Shown: positions 23,250-30,054 of the stretch, piece after piece
Layout of the letters: each line of letters starts with the position of its first letter
How positions within the stretch are numbered: the first letter of the stretch is position 1
Assembly: GCA_052032335.1 (NCBI GenBank)
Contig: JBPEWV010000049.1
Span: 1-30,054, forward strand
DNA length: 30,054 nt
Source: Pleionea sp052032335
Lineage (GTDB): Bacteria; Pseudomonadota; Gammaproteobacteria; Enterobacterales; Kangiellaceae
Direction of reading: 5' to 3'
Made by a program: the position numbers and the translations under genes
Notes under the pieces: model-generated
The model's database searches: none
Seen by the model: only the letters and a program-made list of their open reading frames with translations
What the model was told of the DNA's origin: nothing

Positions 23250-24503
23250 TTAGGCCAACTTGTCCAGAACCAGCGCGCCATCTTTGACCACTCCAATGCA
23301 TGGGTTGTGACCAAAAGCGTAGGGTATATCGCAGGGTGATTCTATGTCCCAAATGGCGAAGTCGGCCCGTTTGCCAATGGCCAAGCTACCGACGTCGTTT
23401 TCCATTCCGAGCGCCTTAGCGGCATGGATTGTCACGCCTTTGAGCACTTCTTCCGGAGTCATCTGGAAAAGCGTGCAACCCATATTCAATACCAATAATA
23501 ACGACGTACAAGGCGCACTGCCCGGGTTACAATCGGTGGCCAATGCCATGGGAACATTGTGTTGTCTGAACCATTCAATCGGGGGCAGTTGCTTTTCCCG
23601 TAAATAATAAAAAGCTGCAGGTAACAAAACGGCAACAGTACCACTGTCACTGATGGCTTTAACACCATCTTCGCTGACATATTCCAGATGGTCCACGCTT
23701 AACGCCTGATAGCTGGCGGCGAGCTGGGAGCCTTGTTGATCGGTTAATTGTTCAGCGTGCAATTTAACCGGAAGGCCTGATGCTTTCGCTCGAGCAAATA
23801 GTTTGTCGACCTGAGCGTGAGAGAAACCAATGTTTTCACAAAACGCATCGACGCTGTCTGCAAGGTTTTGTTTGATGATTTCGGGCAACATGGTGTCGCA
23901 TATGTGATCGATATAATCGTCTGGTCGATCTTTAAACTCGGGTGGCAAGGCGTGCGCACCGAGAAACGTGGTTTTAATATTCGCTGGAATGAGTTCACCC
24001 AGTTTACGCGCAACTTGAAGCATTTTTACTTCTGTTTCAAGATCGAGACCATAGCCCGACTTGATTTCCAAAGTGGTAACGCCTTCGTTTAACAGTCTGT
24101 CGGCGCGCTTTAAGGCCGATTGTTCCAGCGCCTCATGTGAGGCGGCACGAGTTGCCTTCACCGTAGATAAAATGCCACCCCCTTGTTGAGCGATCTCCTG
24201 ATAGCTAACGCCGGTTAAGCGCATTTCAAATTCTTTGGCCCGGTTTCCGCCATAGACCAGATGGGTGTGGCAGTCGATCAGTCCGGGGGAAAGCCATTTT
24301 CCATTTAAGTTGGTGACTGAGACCGCCTGTTGTTTTAGCGAGCTTGCGTATTCATTGCTCATTGGTTCAATGGCGGTGATACGACCGTCTTTCACCGCAA
24401 TTAAAGCGTTTTCTAGCGCACCGTAGGCTTGTTCTGAATCAAAAGTCATCAAATTGGCATTAATCCAGATATGATCGGCTTGTTTTAGGGTTTCGAGAGA
24501 CAT
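23250..24503 (-). CDS. hutI: Imidazolonepropionase
   Basis: HutI hydrolyses 4-imidazolone-5-propionate to N-formimino-L-glutamate, the third step of histidine breakdown. The 417-residue amidohydrolase has the metal site His79/His81 in GLIDCHTHLVYGGNRAKEFE, followed by GVSYQEIAQQGGGILSTVKATR. Later come KLHAEQ and ATDCNPGSAP with the last metal Asp. The length is standard. The gene is divergent from hutF, which acts on its product, with 72 bases between them. I saw no convincing HutC operator in that gap. Genes for HutH, HutU and HutG are not in this window. Confidence 0.97.
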   Translation of the reverse strand: MSLETLKQADHIWINANLMTFDSEQAYGALENALIAVKDGRITAIEPMSNEYASSLKQQAVSVTNLNGKWLSPGLIDCHTHLVYGGNRAKEFEMRLTGVSYQEIAQQGGGILSTVKATRAASHEALEQSALKRADRLLNEGVTTLEIKSGYGLDLETEVKMLQVARKLGELIPANIKTTFLGAHALPPEFKDRPDDYIDHICDTMLPEIIKQNLADSVDAFCENIGFSHAQVDKLFARAKASGLPVKLHAEQLTDQQGSQLAASYQALSVDHLEYVSEDGVKAISDSGTVAVLLPAAFYYLREKQLPPIEWFRQHNVPMALATDCNPGSAPCTSLLLVLNMGCTLFQMTPEEVLKGVTIHAAKALGMENDVGSLAIGKRADFAIWDIESPCDIPYAFGHNPCIGVVKDGALVLDKLA

Positions 24504-24575
24504 AAGCTTTGGTTTCTTGCTAATTCTGAATTCAGGCAGTATGTTAGCGCGACTGACTGCAATGGGAAAGTTTCT

Positions 24576-25922
24576 ATGAAATTTTACGCAAAAGAAATCT
24601 TGTTAGAAGATGGGTGGGCGAGTAATAAAACCTTGACCATCAGCGATGGCATGATTACTACTATCGAAGACGGAAAAGCCGCCGATGCAGAACACTTTTC
24701 CGGTCCGGTGATTCCCGGTATGGTCAACTTACACTCTCATGCGTTTCAAAAAGCCTTTGTTGGACTGACCGAATTTCAGGCCGATAAAGAAGACTCTTTC
24801 TGGAGCTGGCGTGATTCCATGTACCAGCTATTGCAACGATTGACGCTGGACGATATGCACACGGTGGCAACTTATTTGTACCAGGAAATGTTGTTGAATG
24901 GCTATACATCCTGTGCAGAGTTTCATTATTTACATCGTGAAGCAACGTCTCCTGACAGTGACTCATTCGATGCTTCAAATGCGGTCATTCAAGGTGCACT
25001 AAAAGCCGGAATAGCGCTGTGTCACTGCCCGGTGTTTTACAGTTACAGTGGTTTTGGCGAGCAGCCGCCGAACCCCGGACAGCAACCGTTTTTACATACG
25101 GTTGAGGCTTTCCAGTCTTTAATGGAAAGATTAAAACAGCAGTATACAAGGGACTCTTTGATAAGCTTTGGGATAGCGCCTCATTCGCTTCGTGCAGTTT
25201 CTGCGTCTCAACTGAAACGGCTGACCGACTGGTGGCCGGGTCCGGTGCATATTCACATCTCGGAGCAAATCAAAGAGGTGAATGAGTGTGTCGAGTTTTA
25301 CGGTAAACGTCCGGTTCAGTGGTTGATTGATAATTTCCCGCTCAGCGACCAATGGTGTCTGGTGCATGCTACTCACTTGGATGAACAAGAAGTCAGAGCG
25401 CTGGCAAAATCACAGGCTATAGCGGGCATTTGTCCCGAAACCGAAGCCAACCTTGGCGATGGTATTTTTCCCGCAGCTGAATTTATTGCACAAGGTGGAC
25501 AATTTGGGATCGGCTCGGACAGCCATATTACCATTTCGCCATGGCGAGAGCTCAAGTTGTTCGAATACACTCAGCGACTGACCCAGCAAAAACGAAACAG
25601 GTTGTGCGATGATGATAATCCGCATGTGGGCAGTTTTCTCTGGCAAACGGCCGCACGTAATGGCGCAAAAGTTATTGATCGAAAAGCTGGCGTTTTAAAA
25701 CCTGGCCACTGTGCTGATTTGGTCGTTCTCAACAGCGATATAGCAGAATTAAGTGCACTAAATGGAGATTATTTGCTCGATGCCGCAGTGTTTGCGGTCA
25801 ACGAAAACCCGGTACGCGATGTTATGGTCAATGGTGAATGGCGCGTACAATGGGGGCGGCTTAGTGGAAACAGCGCGAAATCGGATTACTTGAAATTTTT
25901 ACAACAAAAGATCAGGCGATAG
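24576..25922 (+). CDS. hutF: Formimidoylglutamate deiminase
   Basis: HutF deiminates N-formimino-L-glutamate to N-formyl-L-glutamate and ammonia, defining the five-step histidine pathway that needs HutG as N-formylglutamate amidohydrolase. The 448-residue amidohydrolase carries His53/His55 in NLHSHAFQKAF, the HIHISEQ metal His, and the GSDSH motif with the last metal Asp. SFWSWRDSMY and AEFHYLHR are characteristic of HutF and separate it from guanine or chlorohydrolase relatives. GGGA precedes the ATG. The gene ends four bases from the converging kinase gene, inside a short duplication at 25910-25939. Confidence 0.95.
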   Translation: MKFYAKEILLEDGWASNKTLTISDGMITTIEDGKAADAEHFSGPVIPGMVNLHSHAFQKAFVGLTEFQADKEDSFWSWRDSMYQLLQRLTLDDMHTVATYLYQEMLLNGYTSCAEFHYLHREATSPDSDSFDASNAVIQGALKAGIALCHCPVFYSYSGFGEQPPNPGQQPFLHTVEAFQSLMERLKQQYTRDSLISFGIAPHSLRAVSASQLKRLTDWWPGPVHIHISEQIKEVNECVEFYGKRPVQWLIDNFPLSDQWCLVHATHLDEQEVRALAKSQAIAGICPETEANLGDGIFPAAEFIAQGGQFGIGSDSHITISPWRELKLFEYTQRLTQQKRNRLCDDDNPHVGSFLWQTAARNGAKVIDRKAGVLKPGHCADLVVLNSDIAELSALNGDYLLDAAVFAVNENPVRDVMVNGEWRVQWGRLSGNSAKSDYLKFLQQKIRR

Positions 25923-25939
25923 GAAATCAAGCGATAGGT
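25910..25939. repeat. Imperfect 15-bp tandem duplication at the hutF/kinase junction
   Basis: GATCAGGCGATAGGA (25910-25924) is followed directly by AATCAAGCGATAGGT (25925-25939), 12 of 15 identical. The first copy contains the hutF stop and the second the stop of the converging kinase gene. Confidence 0.7.
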
Positions 25940-27846
25940 TCACTCTGAACCATAAGTAGCGATACCTTCTGCCAAATATCGTTCATATTGATCGGCTTAA
26001 TCAAATAGTCATCAGCCCCGGCATCGATGATGCGTTCATGATTTTCCGAAACGATGTCGGCAGTGAGCACGAGTATTGGTAGTTGGGTGTTTTTCGCTCT
26101 TTCGAAAGCCCGGATACGCTGGATTAAATCGATTATGGAAATATCAGGAATGTTCGAATCAAGGATAACCAGCCCAAAGTCGAGCTGACGAATTTTTTCC
26201 AGGGCAATTCTGCCATTGGTGGCTGTGTCGACAATGGCGCCGATTTTATTGAGCATTTCTTTGGTGACCAGCTGATCAATAGAACTGCTCTCAATCACCA
26301 GAATGCGACCCGAGACGGAGGGGAGTCTGTCGGCCGTGTTTTCATTGACGATCTGTCGGCTCATTGAAAACGGAAAAGCAAACTCAAATTGGAAGCGTGT
26401 TCCTTTTTCCGGAGCGCTGGAAATATTCAGCGTACCGCCCAATAACTTTGTTAACTTTTGAGCAATGGTAAGGCCCAATCCAGAGTTGGGTTTGTAGGGT
26501 TGATTGATATCGTGCCTTTGATGTGAGATTTGAAGTAAGTTACCTAATTGCTCCGCACTGAAGCCTTCGCCGGTGTCGACGATTTCGATTTTAATTAAAA
26601 GTTTTTTCTTGTCGTGCGTCGGTTCGGTAAAAACACGCAAATCAATGCTTCCGTTTGTCGTGCGTCGCACAGAACTGTCGAGCGTATGGTAAATGATTTT
26701 TTGTAGCTGAGTTCGATCAGTGGTTATTAAAACATTGCCCTCGAGGCCTTCAAAAAATACATGAATATCAATGTTTTTCTGGTTGCATAAGTGAATAAAA
26801 GGCACTACTGAACGATTGATCATTCGTTTAAAATCAAACTCGGTGGGTTCCAGCGTGATCGACTTCACTTCCAGTTTGGAGTAGTCGAGAATGTTATCGA
26901 TTAACTCTACCAACAGTGACGATGAGCTGATACTTTGTTCAATATAATGCCTTTGCTTGTCGGTCGGTTGGCTCGATTCGAGCAGTTGTAAGCTGCCGAT
27001 GGTCGCATTCATCGGTTCGCGCAGTTCATAGCTCATTTGTTCTAAGAACTCACTTTTGGCGCGGCTGGCCGACAGAGCTTCGGCTCGGGCTTGCTCGAGT
27101 GCCATGGCGTGTTCAAGTTCTTTTCGTTTGGCCGACTCAAGCGTACCCGCCATACTGTTTAAGTTGGACTCCAGTACTCCCAATTCGCCCCCCGAACGTT
27201 CGTCGACGCGTGCCGATAACATGCCCGATTGAAACAGGTTGACGGTATTCGAAAGCGCCTGAATAGGTCGGGCAATGGTTCGGGCTATAAACAAGGCCAA
27301 AACAGTTGATAGTAACAGTGCTCCAAGACCGATGATAATGCCGCCTACCAAAGCATCCTGTTGCTCTTGAGTGACGAATTGAGAAGTGAGGCCCAAAGAG
27401 ATTCTACCGATGGTATTGGATTGTTCTTTATCATTTTGGTTCGAAAAGCCAAGATCAAAATCATTGCTTTCAAGAGGCACATCTTGCAACGTAATTTCCG
27501 ATTCGAAATACTGTAGCTGTTCGTTTTTTTTCGGGGCAAACAGCGAGAGATCTTTTCGACTTAAAAGAAGCTCGCCATCTTTATCGTAAATTTCAACTTG
27601 TGCGACGTCGCGGTCTTCAAGTACCGGCGTAACGATTCCTTCGAGGAGTCCTGGGTTTTTTATAAAAACAGCGTACTCGGTAGCCGGAGCCAATTGTTGA
27701 ACCAGCAATTCTCCTTTATGGTTTAACTGACTTTGTAACACATCAAATTTGTCATTGATGTAGTAGCCCGTCAATAAAACAAACATGAAAAAGGCGGGGG
27801 TTAATCCGAGTAAAATCGTTCGACTGGAAATAGACCACTTATTCAT
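25927..27846 (-). CDS. BarA-like hybrid sensor kinase, degenerate: phosphoacceptor His replaced by Tyr
   Basis: The 639-residue inner-membrane protein follows the BarA layout. TM1 is at about 10-30, a periplasmic domain at 31-165 (QQLAPATEYAVFIKN resembles BarA), TM2 at 167-190, HAMP to about 245, a coiled coil, a HisKA-type region, an HATPase domain at 335-492, and one receiver at 513-632. The C-terminal Hpt of BarA is absent. The H box reads MSYELREPMN: Tyr273 (TAT) stands where His (CAT or CAC) is expected. The N box is also altered, with Ser391 where the Mg-binding Asn should be (HTLDSSVRRT). The G boxes DTGEG and SGLGL remain. In the receiver, Asp563 and Lys617 are present but the acidic pair is Glu519-Ser520. 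Autophosphorylation is therefore unlikely. Its start overlaps the upstream gene as ATGAATAA. Confidence 0.9.
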   Translation of the reverse strand: MNKWSISSRTILLGLTPAFFMFVLLTGYYINDKFDVLQSQLNHKGELLVQQLAPATEYAVFIKNPGLLEGIVTPVLEDRDVAQVEIYDKDGELLLSRKDLSLFAPKKNEQLQYFESEITLQDVPLESNDFDLGFSNQNDKEQSNTIGRISLGLTSQFVTQEQQDALVGGIIIGLGALLLSTVLALFIARTIARPIQALSNTVNLFQSGMLSARVDERSGGELGVLESNLNSMAGTLESAKRKELEHAMALEQARAEALSASRAKSEFLEQMSYELREPMNATIGSLQLLESSQPTDKQRHYIEQSISSSSLLVELIDNILDYSKLEVKSITLEPTEFDFKRMINRSVVPFIHLCNQKNIDIHVFFEGLEGNVLITTDRTQLQKIIYHTLDSSVRRTTNGSIDLRVFTEPTHDKKKLLIKIEIVDTGEGFSAEQLGNLLQISHQRHDINQPYKPNSGLGLTIAQKLTKLLGGTLNISSAPEKGTRFQFEFAFPFSMSRQIVNENTADRLPSVSGRILVIESSSIDQLVTKEMLNKIGAIVDTATNGRIALEKIRQLDFGLVILDSNIPDISIIDLIQRIRAFERAKNTQLPILVLTADIVSENHERIIDAGADDYLIKPINMNDIWQKVSLLMVQSEPIA

Positions 27847-28819
27847 TCACTTCACCGTCACCGAAATTTATTTCTGCTGCCTGAATAATGTCGGTATAGT
27901 GGCTCTCCTGTCTAACCGTCAGGTTTAGAGAGCGCGCAACCTCTTCATTAAATTTAACGTTAAATTGCCCACTGAAATGGCTTTCTGGCAGTCGTTTATT
28001 CTTAAGAAAAAATTCAACGTCGTTTGTCACTTCGTTCACCAGTTGTTGCATGGTTGTGTGCGTTGTGGCAACACTTCCTGCACGGATAAAACTGAGATCA
28101 GCACCGATCAAAAATTTATTGTGACGGTATAGTGTCAGTAGAATTGACTTGATGGTAGAGCGATTATAGATCGTGCTATTTTTGGTTGCGATAATGGCGT
28201 CGCTTCGTTTAATTAACTTTATTAAATCGTAAGTGAGTTCTTCTTCATTTTCGACGATTTCGTACTCGAAGAGCAAATTAAGTTTGATCGCCAAGTTTTT
28301 CAGTGCTTCGATGCGATACGATTCTTCGGGTGAAAATAGCATACCAACCCGTTTACCGGCGGGTGATATTTCTTTAAACAATAAAATTTGCCTTAAAACA
28401 GGCGCTTCGTGAAAAATTGCCGAAGTTTTTTGAGACTTATTCGGGTGCGACTCCATTATGGCGTTAAAGCTTACTGGATCGATTAACGAAGCCAGTACAA
28501 AGCCTTCAAAGTTGGTACTCAATAAAAACAGCAAAGCTTCCTTACCGACGGCGATGGCTAGCGAGGCTCGGGTGGTCAAGTTGGTATTATCTTGTGTGGT
28601 TCGTGTAACCCGGAATCGTTGGGCGGTTGATTCGAGACTGGACGCCAAGTTATCGGCGAATAGCTGACTGACTTTGCTGTTTGAGTAATCGACGATTAAT
28701 ACAGAATCGGCATGGGCTTTGGTCGCTTCGGAGGGTGATTGAGAAGGTGCGCTAATGGCTAACGGGTTAAGCGTCATTAAGAAAAGACAGGTTAAAAAGC
28801 GTCCAATTATTTTACCCAT
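27839..28819 (-). CDS. Secreted ABC-type substrate-binding-like protein, partner of the degenerate kinase
   Basis: The 326-residue protein has a signal peptide (hydrophobic at about 7-20, likely cleavage near ISA at residue 24). A two-lobed alpha/beta domain follows that resembles the ABC_sub_bind family (PF04392/TrpX-like). Visible family features are LIVDYSNSKVSQLFADNL, AIAVGKEALLF, GKRVGMLFSPEES and the LYRHNKFLIGADLSFIRAGSVAT stretch. No permease or ATPase gene is nearby. Instead the stop codon overlaps the start of the BarA-like gene by eight bases, so the two are made together. The simplest reading is a periplasmic ligand sensor that docks on the kinase's periplasmic domain; this is inference. 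No clear ribosome site is seen before the ATG at 28819. Confidence 0.82.
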   Translation of the reverse strand: MGKIIGRFLTCLFLMTLNPLAISAPSQSPSEATKAHADSVLIVDYSNSKVSQLFADNLASSLESTAQRFRVTRTTQDNTNLTTRASLAIAVGKEALLFLLSTNFEGFVLASLIDPVSFNAIMESHPNKSQKTSAIFHEAPVLRQILLFKEISPAGKRVGMLFSPEESYRIEALKNLAIKLNLLFEYEIVENEEELTYDLIKLIKRSDAIIATKNSTIYNRSTIKSILLTLYRHNKFLIGADLSFIRAGSVATTHTTMQQLVNEVTNDVEFFLKNKRLPESHFSGQFNVKFNEEVARSLNLTVRQESHYTDIIQAAEINFGDGEVNE

Positions 28820-28921
28820 TAATCATTGACCGAAAAGCTGGCAGTCCAAGCCTCTTTATAATTTATCTGAATAAAGTGTAACACACACTGAACGGAATTC
28901 CTGTTTCCTGATGTTTCAGGT

Positions 28922-29587
28922 TCAGCCTTTGATCGACCAATCTATTTCAGCCTGTCCGTGCGATCTTAATGCCTGGTTGGCTTTGCTGAAGTGCTTACAG
29001 CCAAAAAATCCACGGTGCGCCGAAAGCGGCGAAGGGTGCGGAGCTTTGAAGATGGTGTGCTTGGTTTCATCGATTAAGGCAGACTTCTTCTGAGCGTGCG
29101 CGCCCCAAAGTAGATAAACAATGTGTTGAGGTGCGGTATTCAAACTGGCAATGATCCTATCGGTAAATGTTTCCCATCCTTTGTCTTTATGGGAATGCGC
29201 CTGAGCCGCTTCGACGGTTAATACCGTGTTAAGCAATAAAACGCCCTGTTTTGCCCAATGCGATAAATCGCCATTGATAGGCATATTGAATTCTAAATCA
29301 GACTCAATTTCTTTGTAGATGTTGCGTAAGCTCGGAGGCAGGCGAACTCCGGGGTTAACACTGAATGCCAAGCCATTGGCCTGATTGGGTCCATGGTAGG
29401 GATCCTGTCCAATAATGACCACTTTGACATCGACGAAGGACGTTAATTGTAACGCTGCAAAAACCTTCTCCTGAGGCGGATAAACTGTCTTGCCTTGTTG
29501 TCTTTGAGCATCGACAAAAGCCATGACTTGTTGAAAGTAATCTTTCTGCTTTTCGTCGGAGAGTAGATCGGTCCAGGTCGGCGCCAT
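28922..29587 (-). CDS. ung: Uracil-DNA glycosylase
   Basis: Ung removes uracil from DNA as the first step of base-excision repair. The 221-residue family 1 enzyme has the water-activating Asp62 in GQDPYHGPNQANGLAFSV, LLLNTVLTVEAAQAHSH, and the DNA-intercalation loop HPSPLS with His184. GCKHFSKAN follows near the C-terminus. The size is normal and all motifs are intact. It lies downstream of the DUF6763-like gene on the same strand and 102 bases upstream of the substrate-binding-like gene. The ribosome site is weak. Confidence 0.97.
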   Translation of the reverse strand: MAPTWTDLLSDEKQKDYFQQVMAFVDAQRQQGKTVYPPQEKVFAALQLTSFVDVKVVIIGQDPYHGPNQANGLAFSVNPGVRLPPSLRNIYKEIESDLEFNMPINGDLSHWAKQGVLLLNTVLTVEAAQAHSHKDKGWETFTDRIIASLNTAPQHIVYLLWGAHAQKKSALIDETKHTIFKAPHPSPLSAHRGFFGCKHFSKANQALRSHGQAEIDWSIKG

Positions 29588-29670
29588 AACTATCTGTTGC
29601 TATCATTATCGAGTTTGACGCGATATTAACGCCTGCAGAATACTATGGCAATAAAGAGTAAGTGGGAAGA

Positions 29671-29958
29671 TTAGGAGTCGTTTTCAATATCCGCTAGCGC
29701 ATCGTTAATATTGTATTCAAAAAACAGGCGGTCGGGCTGAACATCCTGACGCTCCATTTCGTAGGCACCACTCCAGTCTTCGGGAGCTTCAACTTCGACG
29801 GGAATAAGAGATTGCCAGTCAGACACGTCCAACGATTCGATTTCGCCTTCGAAATGCTGAAATTCGATGGTTTGCTCATTGTCGTCGAGGCTGATAACTT
29901 CAACCGGATCAGCGGCAAAGTTAATTCGATACCAGTGGCCAATCTCTGCATGGTTCAT
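29671..29958 (-). CDS. Small acidic protein, DUF6763-like
   Basis: The 95-residue acidic cytoplasmic protein opens with GHWYRINFAADPVEVISLDD, contains IEFQHFEGEIESLDVSDW, and has a central PEDWSGAYE. This order of motifs fits a small gammaproteobacterial family I recall as DUF6763; the fold looks like a short beta barrel. AGGA precedes the ATG on the minus strand, and a TATACT at 29991-29996 is a possible -10 box. It may be cotranscribed with ung (83-base gap). No function is known. Confidence 0.78.
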   Translation of the reverse strand: MNHAEIGHWYRINFAADPVEVISLDDNEQTIEFQHFEGEIESLDVSDWQSLIPVEVEAPEDWSGAYEMERQDVQPDRLFFEYNINDALADIENDS

Positions 29959-30054
29959 ATTACTGTCCTGTAAAATAATGCCTTTCTCCTAGTATAAGAA
30001 CTAATCGCACCATGAGTCAGATTATTGTTTTTTAAACAATGCTCTTTTTATGCA

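Noticed and set aside
1..30054. CRISPR arrays, tRNA genes, insertion sequences, prophage or defence islands
   Set aside because: I found no spaced repeats, cloverleaf-like sequences, transposase or integrase genes, and no clear island boundary.

Overview
This window looks like a chromosomal segment of a free-living, probably marine, gammaproteobacterium. Evidence includes an RNase T gene divergent from a MotY-type protein of the sodium-driven polar flagellar motor, a BarA-like hybrid kinase, a DUF1841 gene directly behind nth, the HutI/HutF version of histidine breakdown, and an algal-glucan utilisation locus with a TonB-dependent receptor but no SusD. I cannot name the genus. I saw no tRNA, rRNA, CRISPR array, transposase or phage gene. 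Almost all sequence is accounted for by intact genes.

Layout. (1) 1-3023 holds iron and oxidative-stress housekeeping genes: a small secreted DUF4124 protein, Fe superoxide dismutase (sodB), monothiol glutaredoxin (grxD), bacterioferritin-associated ferredoxin (bfd, with a Fur-like site inside a consensus promoter) and a 2-Cys peroxiredoxin. Most are closed by clear intrinsic terminators. (2) 3143-15330 is a beta-glucan (laminarin-type) locus: a LacI-family regulator, a sugar-porter permease and a FucP/GluP-type permease on the minus strand, then a GH3 exo-glucosidase lipoprotein, a TonB-dependent receptor and a GH16 endo-glucanase lipoprotein on the plus strand. Two matching palindromes (7149-7162 and 9856-9869) fit operators of the LacI-type protein. 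The expected flow is: GH16 cuts glucan outside the cell, the receptor imports oligosaccharides, GH3 releases glucose, and the two permeases carry glucose inward. (3) 15605-20240 holds an Hpt-REC-REC-GGDEF diguanylate cyclase, a small STAS-like protein, a secreted TonB_C-like protein coupled to RNase T, and motY. (4) 20387-22000 holds three small plus-strand genes: a single-HKD phospholipase D-like protein, a conserved small protein with a TTG start, and an ArsN2-like acetyltransferase. (5) 22138-25922 holds DUF1841-nth, and hutI divergent from hutF. (6) 25927-28819 is a two-gene signalling unit: a secreted ABC-type substrate-binding-like protein translationally coupled to a BarA-like hybrid kinase whose phosphoacceptor His is Tyr. 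(7) 28922-29958 holds ung and a small DUF6763-like protein.

The most unusual items are the apparently catalytically dead BarA-like kinase with its coupled periplasmic partner, and a repeated beta-sandwich module present three times in the GH16 enzyme and once at the end of the GH3 enzyme of the same locus.
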